This document shows positions 41,943-52,168 of a stretch of 64,000 nt of DNA, one piece after another. A program made the translations under genes and the position numbers. The DNA is from Acanthosepion esculentum. Taxonomy: Eukaryota > Mollusca > Cephalopoda > Sepiida > Sepiidae. The first letter of the stretch is position 1, and every line of letters begins with the position of its first letter. Where the stretch lies: positions 102,124,341 through 102,188,340 of the forward strand of contig OZ038485.1 in NCBI GenBank assembly GCA_964036315.1, in the 5' to 3' direction. The notes below the pieces were generated by a model. The model did not search any database. It was not told where the DNA came from and saw only the letters and a list, made by a program, of their open reading frames with translations.

Positions 41943-42610
41943 TAATAACTTCATCGTCCTATCCTGATATCTGCTTTTTACACATACTCAAAAGCTGAAA
42001 ATTGTTACTGCAGCTGATAGGGTTATCAACATCTGCATGTCTCGCAAAATGGTTTGTCTGCAACAATAGTATAGCCAACAAGTAAATTGGTTATGATGCA
42101 GTAGGAAAGCATAAATAAAAACAAAGGATTTGTTCATTTTTCTGAATATTTCTTGAAATTTTCTCCAAATTTATAGGCAATGCATAAATGACTTTTCTCC
42201 ATTTTGTTAAGTACAATTTTGTGATGATTAAATATGGTTTTACTCTCAATGTTTTGCATGTCGTTTTGTTCAAACTAATTTTCTCTTCTATTTTTTATTT
42301 TTTAAAACTCCATAGTTCTTTTACCACTTAACCTTCCTCAAGTCAATTGTTGGTGGTGTTCTGGGATAGCGTACCTGTCATATACCTTAGGTTCTGTGTT
42401 AGGAATTTGGTCAATGTAGACACTGAGAAAGATTGGCAAATAAGACGATTGAAAGAATATACCAATATACTTTGATAATTCATTCATCCAAACAAGTATG
42501 AACATTAGTAGCTTGTTGGAACTATTAATTAGGAAGGTGAAAAGGATAAACATGAAATTCCATAAGCATAGCCCAAAAGATATGAAAATTTTATATATAT
42601 ATATAATATA

Positions 42611-42660
42611 GTCATCCACAGACAGACTGTTTCGCTGTATCACAGCTCATCAGTGTGGCT
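42611..42660 (-). ncRNA. Intact canonical type I hammerhead ribozyme motif
   Basis: Minus strand, 5' to 3': stem I CCACA (42658-42654); core CTGATGA (42653-42647); stem II GCTGT-GAT-ACAGC (42646-42634), five pairs; GAA (42633-42631); stem III ACA-GTC-TGT (42630-42622), three pairs; C at 42621 as the cleavage position after GUC; stem I partner TGTGG (42620-42616), five pairs. All invariant hammerhead positions (C3, U4, G5, A6, G8, A9, G12, A13, A14, the A15.1-U16.1 pair and H17) are as required. Established knowledge: type I hammerheads of this kind occur in animal retrozymes and Penelope-like elements. The host element here is not identified. Confidence 0.85.
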
Positions 42661-42850
42661 AGATGTCCGGTTGCCTCCGGCTAGAATCGAAAACCGGCTG
42701 AATTCGTGTCAGTCGGAAATTTTACCCTGAAGCCGTTGGCGCACAGCAGAGAAGAAGGTGAATTTAAGCGTATTTATTTTTAGATAAACGCACAGTGACT
42801 GAGAGAACTCGATTCGATTTACCGAAGAGTCTTGCATTATTAGCTGTAAT
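42661..42850. other. Candidate host-element body next to the hammerhead
   Basis: GC-richer than its surroundings. On the minus strand it holds CAGCCGGTTTTCGATTCTAG, which has a B-box-like GTTTTCGATTC, and CGGAGGCAACCGG. These would lie upstream of the ribozyme and could belong to a SINE or retrozyme unit. Confidence 0.4.
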
Positions 42851-42913
42851 AGTCACTGTTTACAAACCCACACATCCTCCCCAGAGAGCTCAACTGAAAT
42901 AAATTTTTCAGGA

Positions 42914-42917
<4 letters not shown>

Positions 42918-42969
<52 letters not shown>

Positions 42970-42970
42970 G
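42918..42970. repeat. TA/GA microsatellite
   Basis: (TA)n followed by GAGAGAGAGAGAGAGA. ORFs artefactual. Confidence 0.9.
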
Positions 42971-43261
42971 ATACACAGGCTCCCATCCATAATAAGATTA
43001 AGCAATATTCCAAAACACAACGAATATCCAAGGATGGTCAGAGAGTACACAACCAAAATATTGTGAAAAGACAAGGAAATCAATCCGAAGAAATGTACAT
43101 AGAATGTTTATTACTCAAAGAAGATTTCTCTGATCAATTCAATAAATTGCATAAGATGGCACTGATTACTAAAGACAAGAGATATTGTTATTGTTGAAAT
43201 TGCATTGTAAAACACTTGATTTAACCAATTTTTACTAATTTTACTAATTATTTTTTCCTCA

Positions 43262-43372
43262 ATTGACCGGTTCACACTTCTCCCCAGTATTTTGAACAGG
43301 AGTTGAGGTTTATCCCTTGTTTCCAGTTTAGGATTGGGTTTCTGGTTCCTTCTAAAGTCTACTAGAACTCTA
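43262..43372 (+). mobile_element. LINE 3' UTR fragment (CTCCCCAGT subfamily), copy
   Basis: ACACTTCTCCCCAGTATTTT, GAGGTTTATCCCTTGTTTCC and GGGTTTCTGGTTCCTTCTAA, related to 20640-20850. Confidence 0.6.
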
Positions 43373-43444
43373 TACTTTAACATCCCTGCCTGTGCTCTGA
43401 AAAATTAATTAATTTATTTTTTCATTTTTATTTTTTATTTAGAG

Positions 43445-43635
43445 TAGATGGGTTTTTCCTATCATCCAGTTCATACTCCTCATTGATCTTTTGGATTGGA
43501 ATAGTGGTTTATCTCTTATCTCTTGTTTAGGATTGGGTTTCTGGTTCCTTCTAAAGACTTTTCATTCTCTTTCACTCCCAGTAACCCTTTCTGTCTTAGC
43601 AGCATTATTACCTTGTGAATTGATTTAAAAAAATT
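43445..43635 (+). mobile_element. LINE 3' UTR fragment (same subfamily), next copy
   Basis: TTTATCTCTTATCTCTTG, GGGTTTCTGGTTCCTTCTAA and CCCAGTAACCCTTTCTGTC, ending in an A-rich stretch. About 180 bp after the previous copy and in the same orientation. Confidence 0.6.
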
Positions 43636-43789
43636 CTTGGCTTTTCAGTCAGCAAAATTTGTATAGATAAACTATTAGATTCTCATCAGTAACAGAAAGG
43701 CTTTCAATTATATGAAATAGGAGTTCAAATCACCTTGGCAGCTACTCCTTTTATTTCAATTCATATTAATCATAATCCCTACATGTAAG

Positions 43790-43965
43790 CCACAAACCTG
43801 CCACTGGATGGCATGCCACTAGCATTTACCACTGTTGGACCGCTGGCATATTCACCTCAGCAATGTTACTGCTGACAGACTGCTAGAGGCCCACCAGTGG
43901 CTGCTACCAGAGGACCGCTGACATTGCCATCAGTGGCCCGCTAGTGGGCCACTAGCGGCTTGCGT
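43790..43965. repeat. GC-rich short-repeat block with palindrome
   Basis: Repeated CCACTGG, CCACTAG and ACCGCTG motifs, and a palindrome CCGCTAGTGG/CCACTAGCGG (43938-43958) with a single-base centre. It stands out against A+T-rich flanks. Confidence 0.65.
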
Positions 43966-44509
43966 GTAGTGATAGAATATAAAACAATCTAAGTGTTGTG
44001 ATAAAAAGCAGCATTATAGATAAACAAAAAAAAAAGTGTGATGTTGCAATGGCATTTGTTGAAATATTTAAATGATGAAAAACATTCTACAACAATTCAT
44101 AGTAAAAAAAAACATTTGTTTCCTTCTGATTAAAAAAAAACATCTAAAAATCTTTGACAAAGCTTCCTTCTCTGGTAATATTTCTAAAAAAAAAAAATAA
44201 ATAAAGGATTTGTATATAAAATCAAATCTTGTCTTCACCAAGAATTAAGAATGGAGAAAATACACAAAAGAGGTTTCTATTTTGATCAGTTACTGGTTCT
44301 ATATTTCAATGAACTGTAAGATTAAATTAAATTATTACAAAAACCAGCAGCTACCTTCATTGTTGAAATTGAAATATGAGACTATTTTCTTTCTTATTAA
44401 AAAAAATAAAGTAATAGACAATTAAATAACAATAACCTGTTTTTATTCTTATGTTCCTAAAGTAGGTACATTGTCCGATTCCATTTTTTTAATTTTTCTC
44501 TTTCTCCAC

Positions 44510-44566
44510 ACACACACACACACACACACATATCTATATATATATATATCTATATATATATATCTC
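44510..44566. repeat. CA/TA microsatellite
   Basis: (CA)n and interrupted (TA)n just before the R5 inverted repeat. Confidence 0.85.
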
Positions 44567-44642
44567 CAAATGTAAAAGAACGAAGAGTAAGATTTCAGCA
44601 TTCAAAACATTAATTTAAAACAGGGCTCAATACAAAAGTAGA

Positions 44643-44855
44643 GCAATAAATATTTGTTTATTATGCAGTGTTACATCAGAATATGCACATACCCACTACA
44701 AAACTGTACATCTTGTTTCAACATTAAAAATTTCTTTAATGTTTCATCAGGTAGGCGATCAGGATGCTACCACTTGATGAAATGTTAAATTACAGTTTTG
44801 TAGTGGGTATGTGCATGTTCTGATGTAAGACTGCATAATAAACAAATATATATTG
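44643..44855. repeat. R5 inverted repeat with 66-bp arms
   Basis: Left arm 44643-44708 (including TTTGTTTATTATGCAGTG and GCACATACCCACTACAAAAC) is inverted at 44791-44855 (GTTTTGTAGTGGGTATGTGC and CTGCATAATAAACAAA). The 82-bp spacer holds a second nested inverted pair, AATGTTTCATCAGGTAG against CTACCACTTGATGAAATGTT. It may be another Penelope-like terminal pair. Confidence 0.8.
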
Positions 44856-45330
44856 TTTTTTTTTAAATTGAATTTACCTCTAGGAAGGCAATAAAGCCAC
44901 TAAGACACAATGGGTTACTGGGCATGAGAGAATTAGAAAACAGAAACATTATGAAGGAGTGAGAACAATAAATGAAGAGTAATCAAGAGACAGTAGATAA
45001 TGATATTTTTGAAGAGCAAAGTTGGTTGGAAAGCATGGAGCCAGAAGAGAGTTACACAAGTGATAGATGTGAGATGAGAAATTGTTAGCATAGAACTTAC
45101 TGTTATATCTAGCCAATTCAACTGTAAATTGATGAGACAGTGTTGCCAATCTAGGACTGCACTTAGGTTCAAAATGTCTAGGTACCATAGTGAAGGGCTC
45201 ATCTGAACAATTACCATAAAAGTGTTATAGAAAAGGCACAGGGAAGCAACTTTATGACAGTGGGAAAGTGACTGGAGCCAAGATGCCAGGTCAAGACCAG
45301 TAATATTGCTGATTCTCTTTGTATTTTATC
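44856..45330 (-). mobile_element. LINE-B relic: 3' end
   Basis: Minus strand ORF 44949-45188 begins MVPRHFEPKCSPRLATLSHQ and ends in LQKYHYLLS. The A tail is the T run near 44856-44866. Confidence 0.75.
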
Positions 45331-46257
45331 AATAATATTTTTTAAAGTCTGTGTCTTTATCTGCTTGCAATAATAAACTTTTTCTGAGTCTATTTACACA
45401 ATAAATACTTAAAAATTCTAAGATGACTCATTTAAGTGTTCATATGTCACCACTTCATTTTTGTTGTCTGAATGAATTCATTTTCCATTTGTTGTCAAAT
45501 CGGGTTCTCTAAAGATTCTCATACTAGATTCTGCTCTGCTAAAGTGTTAGGTAGAATGGTTGATCAGGTCTTGATTCTTGTATTTCAATCATAATAAAAT
45601 TATTTGCATTTTTATTTTCAAGCTATGCGAAGATCCAATCTTTTCTCTGGAAAAACCAAACAAAATGAAAATTATACTGATTTTATTAGAGATTTAAAAT
45701 ATGATAAATTTTTATCCACTTCTTTTTTTTGTAGCTTGCTTTCTGCTATTTATTTATTTTCCCTATCAAACTTTTTTTTTTGTTATTGATTTGCTTAAAA
45801 AAATGAATATCAAAGTAAAGTTTGATATAAAAAAGATATTAATTTGTTATCTTTTTTTTTCTGCTTGAAAGCACACATGCTTGATTGAATAAAATTTTAA
45901 TTGGATACTCTCCCTTTTGCTTCATTATAAATTTACTTTGTGTTATCATGTGTCAACTATTTTATAATGTCATAGGCTAATTGAAATTAAATCTGGAATA
46001 AAAACATCTCTCTTAAAAGAGGCTGTGAAATCGGTGGACAAGTGAGCATTTGGGAAAGTTAAGCACCTCAATATTCGGTTGTAAAACGTTCACTGGCATT
46101 TCTTTCTTGATTTTGGTTTTATTCATACTAATGTTCACCTATTACAAAACCCAAGAGGCACTAAAGGTAGAGAGTTAGTCTATGGTGTTGTATGAATGTA
46201 ATAAAAGGCATGAAAGTGAAGTTCATGGGTTTATGCAGAAAAAATAACAATTAATCC
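45331..46257. other. Unassigned, A+T-rich
   Basis: No recognised feature. Confidence 0.5.
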
Positions 46258-46650
46258 TAGCGTTGAAACTGTTAGATGTAGACGCCTCTTCTACTCCAAT
46301 AGCTTCATGTCTCGCACATCTCGCCTGTGGAACTCCCTTTCCTATTACTGTTTCCCTGACAAATACAATCTCCAACTATTTAAGTGTAACGTCAATCGAC
46401 ATCTCCAGTTGCCTTGATCTATCTACTTCCCTTCTCCACATCCTTTCATTTTTCATTCCTATCTGCTCTCGCTCCAAATCTTCTGTAACCCCCTTGCCTT
46501 GATCGACCCTCCGTCCTTCTCTTTCTCCACATCCTCTCCTTTACCACTCCTATCTGCTCTCCCTCCAACCCTTCTATAACCCCTTGCGTGATAGTGGCCT
46601 CCAGCCTAGCTTGGGGTGATACGCTTAAAAAAAAAAACAAAAAAAAAACA
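46258..46650 (+). mobile_element. LINE-B 3' end
   Basis: Coding end SNSFMSRTSRLWNSLSYY-like, final RQSTSPVALI-type frame with stop near 46415, then 3' UTR with GTGGCCTCCAGCCTAGCTTG and an A-rich tail. Strongly similar to 31906-32362. Confidence 0.8.
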
Positions 46651-46651
46651 T

Positions 46652-46745
46652 GTGATCAAGATTGCAGTGATTGAGAAAACATCCAGCCAGGAGTCTGTTC
46701 CACAAAGCAGCAGTTCTTGGGAAGAAGATATCTGAGTGGAACTTA
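46652..46745 (+). repeat. R6 repeat (empty-site paralogue)
   Basis: GTGATCAAGATTGCAGTGAT, AGGAGTCTGTTCCAC and GCAGTTCTTGGGAAG resemble 61940-62010 plus 62431-62470. The P-family pair present at that site is absent here. Confidence 0.65.
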
Positions 46746-46882
46746 CTTCTTATTAAAAAAGGGAACGAGGATGATTCATCCTTGTGTATGTGGCATGGTG
46801 GGTCCCAGTAGTAAGGGTCAGGGCTGGTGAAACATGGAAATATAGCTCATCAGAACACGACATGGAAAAAGCAACAGAGTAG

Positions 46883-46910
46883 CTATATATATATATATAT
46901 ATATATATAG
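46883..46910. repeat. TA microsatellite
   Basis: Short TA array. Confidence 0.85.
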
Positions 46911-47200
46911 TTAAACCTAGAGAGCCAGACAAACCTACCAAGGTTTCACCTAAGCGGATCGTCTGGGAAGGCTGGCTAAAGAGGTAAAAAAAAAGAAACG
47001 GTATACTTATAGTCAATAAACAAAAAACCAAAACCACGTGACCAAAGACAAAAAAAAAGGAAAAAAACAACAACAGGGAGGGTTGGGGACGAACATTTAT
47101 TCGAAAAATGGCTTAAAAGGGAGGAGGTAATTTAGAGACGAACACGGACAACAGGGGTTAAACAACTATTTATTCCAGGGAGACGAGGCCTAATCCAATG
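46911..47200. other. Unassigned, possible LTR remnant
   Basis: Slightly GC-richer, with the palindrome AAACCTACCAAGGTTT near 46937. No TG...CA ends or target duplication found. Confidence 0.3.
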
Positions 47201-47924
47201 ACCAAGATTTTCTGTCTGCATTTGCTTAGAATTTAATAAATCTTTGGGTTTCCTATATAAAGCTATGGCTAATTTTTCCTCTATACACAGTTTACAGAAT
47301 TATTGACCTGCTTTATATTTAGAACATCTTTTTAATATTTTTCATTTCAGGATTGGATCTTTATTTTCCTGTCTAATTTTCCATATATAGCTAGATAGTG
47401 TAGAACTATGTTTGTATTTTTTCATTGTTGAAGCTGCTCGTATGATTATAATATCGTTTTTTAAACACATCTTGGGTAGCTTCTATGTACACTTTAGGAT
47501 TTATATCATTATTGTAGTTATTTATGTCCTTATAAATTTTAACCTGGTAAACCATGCACTGTTGTTGACATTTTCCCTGTCAGGGGGCAGACTTTTTTGT
47601 TTCTACAATTACATTTTTTTATACCTTTTTTTCCTTTGATATTGGTTTGATTTTTTGCAAATCAAGAAACCAAAGGTTTTCCGAAATGAGTGTAGTTACT
47701 TATACTTATAAGATTACTACTTATAATAATAATAATAATATATATATATATAAGAAAAATAAAAAATACAAGCAAATTAAATTGCTGATACTTCCTGAAG
47801 AGTGAATGGACAGGTCTTCCGCTGAAACTCTGGAGTCAGGATGCTGAAGGTAACATCAATCAGCTAAGTGACAAACTTTTACTTATACTAATTCTCTCTC
47901 TCTCTCTCTCTAAATTTTTTCAGA
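47201..47924. other. Unassigned, short tracts
   Basis: (TA)n at 47735-47752 and CT repeat at 47896-47912. TACTTCCTGAAGAGTGAATG near 47790 looks partly hammerhead-like but does not fold. Confidence 0.4.
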
Positions 47925-48126
47925 TAGTGTATCTGTAAAGGGACAAAATGAATAACAAGAGGAAAACTATTCTTAGCTGACACATTTCATCCTCTGAGGG
48001 ATATTATTAAAGCAATTTAGGATTTATTTTGTTGTTTGTGTTTATATACAAAAGTGAGAATGTCATTGGTTGATCAAGTCTTTTAAATTTGAGAATGTTC
48101 ATGAATGTTCATTAGGTGGATGAAAG

Positions 48127-48130
<4 letters not shown>
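47925..48130 (-). repeat. Hammerhead-like repeat, type 2, copy c
   Basis: Minus strand: CACCTAATGAACATTCATGA, CTTTTGTATATAAACAC, then CCCTCAGAGGATGAAATG followed by TGTCAGCTAAG. The upstream CUGANGA strand is lost. Next to a long TA array (48131-48172). Confidence 0.6.
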
Positions 48131-48171
<41 letters not shown>

Positions 48172-48174
<3 letters not shown>

Positions 48175-48235
48175 CTACGTTTTGTTGCACTAACTTAAGT
48201 TTAGCTGGTTTTTCAGCTCATCAGGAAGAATATTT
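48172..48235 (-). repeat. Hammerhead-like element type 3, near-intact core
   Basis: Minus strand: CTGATGAGCTGAAAAACCAG, then CTAAACTTAAGTTAGTGC. CTGATGA, the GCTG/CAGC helix and the ACT/AGT stem III are present, but G12 has become U (CTAAA), and the stem I strand no longer pairs. Inactive by the usual requirement. Confidence 0.65.
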
Positions 48236-48428
48236 TTGAGGATGAATGTTTTTTCTAACAGGCATAGATTGCATGCCCCCACCTGCCAGAAAATGTCTTG
48301 GTTTGGGCTACAAATTCCTAATTTATGCGAGGTGTGTAGATGCATAGCCTAAACAAAGCCATTTCCTGGCTGAGTGGGTGGGGGGCATGCCACCTATGTC
48401 TATTAGAAAAAAATTCATACTGAAAAAT
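48236..48428. repeat. Imperfect inverted repeat with C-rich arms
   Basis: GCATGCCCCCACCTGCCAG (left) is inverted as GAGTGGGTGGGGGGCATGCC (right), with flanking GTTTTTTCTAACAGGCATAG against CTATGTCTATTAGAAAAAA. Arms about 65 bases, roughly 75-80% matched by eye. Confidence 0.6.
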
Positions 48429-48834
48429 ATTAGCAATGTAGGTCTACTTAATAAGCAAAACAAACTTATGCTTGCCTGTAGGCACAGAAAATTGTTTCTC
48501 TTAAAATACTGGAAAACAGATTAAATTCCTCTTTTTTATTATATATCTTTCTTTTATTAAGCTTTAAGTTTCATACCCACCTATCTTCCTTTAAACTGGT
48601 AAGCGTTACAATACCAGAACCAGAGCAGCGTCTCTAGTAATAATTTTAAATTTAAAATTATTTTTTCCTTTATTTTTATTTTTATTTTTTTTTTTTAAAA
48701 TGAACTCTACCTGCACTTCATTTCCTGCACCTATTGTACTATTTTATTTTTGGTCTATGAATCAGTGTTCCTCCCATGTGACATCTGTGTATCTTTATAA
48801 AAACATAAAATATACTTTGTGCCCGATTAGCTGG

Positions 48835-48970
48835 AAAACCAGTGAAACTTAAGTTACACACCAAAACGTAGGTATATGTATAGTTATTAATATATATCTT
48901 TGCTCAGTCTAACCATGTTGAGCACTGTTATGTTTACACCTGATAAATAAATTTGATGATTATTTGCTTG
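48835..48970 (+). repeat. Hammerhead-like element type 3, plus copy
   Basis: CCCGATTAGCTGGAAAACCA, then GTGAAACTTAAGTTACACAC. Stem II (GCTGG/CCAGT) and GAAA are kept, but CUGAUGA has become CCGATTA. The GTG/CAC part of stem I still pairs. Confidence 0.65.
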
Positions 48971-49034
48971 GCTGTGTATGCACACCAACATGCATATATA
49001 CGGTTTCTTATAGCTGGTCATTTGATTTATCTAA

Positions 49035-49047
49035 CTCTCTCTCTCTC

Positions 49048-49093
<46 letters not shown>
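49035..49093. repeat. CT/GT/TA microsatellite
   Basis: (CT)n, (GT)n, then (TA)n. Confidence 0.85.
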
Positions 49094-49094
<1 letters not shown>

Positions 49095-49135
49095 CAATGA
49101 TGCAGATTCTTTTTTTTCCTTAGAGGAAAACAGTG

Positions 49136-49290
49136 GATATGCAGGTGGCATAATTGATAACAATACTAAAAATGGAATCAGATGGTTGAGTGCAAATTCC
49201 AGCTGAGTCAGTTGCCTTCAATTTATTTGATACCTTTGGAAAAGGTATGAATCCATATCTTCTCACACCAGCTATGGATTAAAACATGAG
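49136..49290 (+). repeat. tRNA-derived SINE
   Basis: GGTGGCATAATTGATAAC (A-box-like) and GGTTGAGTGCAAATTCC (B-box-like), then the family tail GGAAAAGGTATGAATCC. Confidence 0.65.
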
Positions 49291-49979
49291 AGACGACATG
49301 CTGTAGCCTTGCATGGCAACCAGTGTAGGAGAAAGAAAACTCTAGAAAAGGCTATAGGAAACCATTCCAATCCCATTCTTAAGTACAATCTTGGTGGTAA
49401 CTCATAGATATGAAAGAAAGAAAGTTATGGAAAGCTAAGATTGCCTACATTCTGAAGCGATGTTGCATTCAAAAACAGAATCACCCACAAGGCACAATGT
49501 TGATTAATTTTGCTACCTGCCAGTTGCAATGCGGATGACAAATGAAATTGAATTGAGTTTTCCTAAAACAAATTTATATATTTTATACATTTGAAAGTTT
49601 GAAGACGCTAGATTAAAATAAATACAATGATTCGCCTACCTTTTTCTCCTGGATTAATGAATGTATTACATTGATTAGTTTTCTGTTTGTCTGACTCAGC
49701 ATCAAACTTCAGTTGAATTTGAATGATAATCTGCATTGCAATGATCTACTGTTAATTCTTACTATTGGGACCTGAAAAAATTCTGTTGAATATCTATAAC
49801 TTATGATGAAATTACTAAAATAAAACTTCTGTGTTTTAATAATATAGAAAAATGAAAATCCTTAGCTTTTAATAATTCAATTACAAATTTCATGTTACTT
49901 AAAAAAAGTAGACACTTATTAATTTTCCCAAGACTAGCAAAACAAAATCCTTCAAAAACTTTTCCCTCACTTATGAATC
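49291..49979. other. Unassigned
   Basis: No recognised feature. Confidence 0.4.
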
Positions 49980-50675
49980 TTATGATTCTTACTTGAAATG
50001 GAACATCTACATTGAATCAAGAACTGCATCTATAGCAAGGAAAGTTGGGTCACTGTGTTGTGCCAGAAAGTTTTTCTTGCCAGAGTACATCTTTCACATT
50101 TACAAATCTAACATTCACCTGTACATTGAAAACTGCTGCCATATCTGGTCTGGTGCCATTGCTATTCATCTTGAGGTTCTTGACAAAATTCAAAGAAAGA
50201 TCTCTAATGTAAACAATTCTCATTTGCCATCTTGACTTCTGTCACTTTCTCACTGACATGATTTGGCTTCCCACTGTCTTTTCTACAAATATTTTCATGG
50301 CAACTGCTCTGACAAGCTTGATTCCCTGGTGCCCCAACTGCATGAATTTAAGTGTGCCATTAGATTGGTATCTAGGTCCCACCTGTTTACTGTTTAAATA
50401 GCTAAATGCAACTGCCATTTCTACTCAGTTTCTTTTGTCACACTTCCTGCCTGTGGAAATACCTCCTGTTTACTTGCTTCCCTGATAATTACAATCTTCA
50501 AAAATTTAAATGCAATGTCAATCGCCATCTTCCTTCTTATTGAATCCTGTTCATCTTTTTGTCTTTTCCTCAATCCTCCCTATACTCAGTCTTTTCTCTC
50601 ACTTTCACTTCCTGTAACCCCCTGTGTACTAGTGATACTCCTGCCTTGCTTAGGATGAAATGATTGAAAAAAAAA
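49980..50675 (+). mobile_element. LINE-B relic: ORF2 C-terminus and 3' end
   Basis: Starts with LKWNIYIESRTASIARKVGS, then KSNIHLYIENCCHIWSGA and LDKIQRKISNVNN, followed by the rest of the ORF in broken frames and GCCTTGCTTAGGATGAAATG with an A tail (50665-50674). The 5' side is cut near 49980. Confidence 0.8.
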
Positions 50676-51779
50676 CAGAACTATTAATGGATCTAAAAAG
50701 AGTAATTTTGTGACATTAGATATGGTATGTTTCAGAGACTACATAAAGATCTTTATTGTAATTCTGTGGAGAAAGTTCTCTGATGAATAATGCAAATAAA
50801 TGACTTCATTCATTCCCATAATAATTAACGGATTCTGAACTAGCAAAATAGTAACATGACTTTAGAATGGATATATTTCATGAGGGTTAACACTTTACAA
50901 ACAAATAGGTTTGTATAGAAGATATGACATACAAATTTATTTCAAACTCATAGTGGGTAACTGAATGACAAAATGGAAAACGCATACTTCAGACTAATAA
51001 TAGTTTTATTGATGGAGTCATATATGTTAGAGGTCTAGAATTCAAACGTTTGAGGCCACCCTTTTTTTAAATTGGCCCAAAAAGTAGTTGTTTTGTACTT
51101 TAAATAAGAGAAAATTATTATACATAGTTAAAAAACAAAGTGAGACATGATATCTTTATAAGAGAGTTTATTATGGCAAAAAGAAAAAAGCATTTTATGA
51201 TTAAATATCCTCCTTTAGCCTTGATTACTGTAGCACAAATTTTTGCCATTCGTTGCAAAAATTTCTCAAAGTATAAGTTTGATAATTAAATCCATTCTTT
51301 TTTTCAATGAGCTCTTTTTCATTTTTTTCTACTCTTCTGTCAAGTTCATCCTATGCTAATTCTAGGGGTTGCTTCAAACTTTCGGACTGTAGTGCATATG
51401 AGAGGAAAAAATGTAGGAAAAATTTTATGGTAGATGCTGTTAAATGTACAATCCAAGATACAATCCAAAGATACTTTTACAAAATATTTGCAAATGATAT
51501 GGATACAGGGACTGCTCTTGAAGTACCCTTCATGTGGTACTATGAGATGTATGACATGCTAGGGTCACTTGACATGTGCTGATACCTGGATCGTCTTGAC
51601 CACTTATAGAATGTGTTCTTTATGGTCAGGTGTACAAGTGGATCTCAGACTTCCTCAATCCATGGTTTGTGGTACCATGGATCTTGTCTCATAATATGAT
51701 GATAAACAGCAGCAAAGGTCGGATGATTTGAATGCCTTCAGTCTGGAAACACAATCTAATTGAGCTGTGCAGATTCACG
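50676..51779. other. Unassigned, one 91-codon ORF
   Basis: ORF 51307-51582 is not recognised. Near 51040, TCAAACGTTTGAGGCCACC has a short palindrome (CAAACGTTTG) and could be a Tc1-like end, but no partner was found. Confidence 0.4.
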
Positions 51780-51920
51780 TTCATTCATTGAGCAGGAATG
51801 GATGTTTATCCCTTGTTTCCTGTTTGGGTTTGGAATGCTGGTTCCTTAAGTCTTCCTGTTGCCCCTTGTGTATTAATGGCATTATAGCCTTGCTTGGGGG
51901 AAATTGAATAAAAAAAAATG
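51780..51920 (+). mobile_element. LINE 3' UTR fragment (CTCCCCAGT subfamily)
   Basis: GTTTATCCCTTGTTTCCTG, TTGCCCCTTGTGTATTAATG and CCTTGCTTGGGGGAAATTG with an A tail. Confidence 0.65.
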
Positions 51921-51976
51921 TGGGTGTGTAAAAAATCAGATATAAATAAAAAATATATTTGTAGAAAGACAATATG

Positions 51977-52168
51977 GATCAATGGAAAAGAAAAAACTCT
52001 TCTTTACCAACACATTTCATCCTCCGATGGAATTTAAGGCAAATGTAAGGATTTTATTTATTCTGTTCATAAATGCATGCTAAAAAATAAAATCCTTACA
52101 TTTGCCTTGATAAAGTCCATCAGAGGATGAAATGTGTTGGTAAAAAAGAGTTTTTCCTTTTCTGTTGA
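51977..52168. repeat. Long palindrome of type 2 hammerhead-like repeats
   Basis: Left arm (minus-sense, 51977-52059) and right arm (plus-sense, 52085-52168) are inverted copies of about 84 bases around a 25-bp spacer. Right core: CTTGATAAAGTCCATCAG, then AGGATGAAATGTGTTGGTA. In the left arm CTTAAATTCCATCGGAGGAT carries a deletion in the first strand. By eye about 85% matched. Confidence 0.8.

Noticed and set aside
47785..47845. Hammerhead-like CCTGAAGAGTG...GCTGAAACTC with GAGTC after
   Set aside because: Stem III and a GUC site can be drawn, but stem II pairs poorly and the stem I strands do not pair.
51307..51582. 91-codon ORF as a gene
   Set aside because: No recognised domain and no supporting context; possible transposon relic only.
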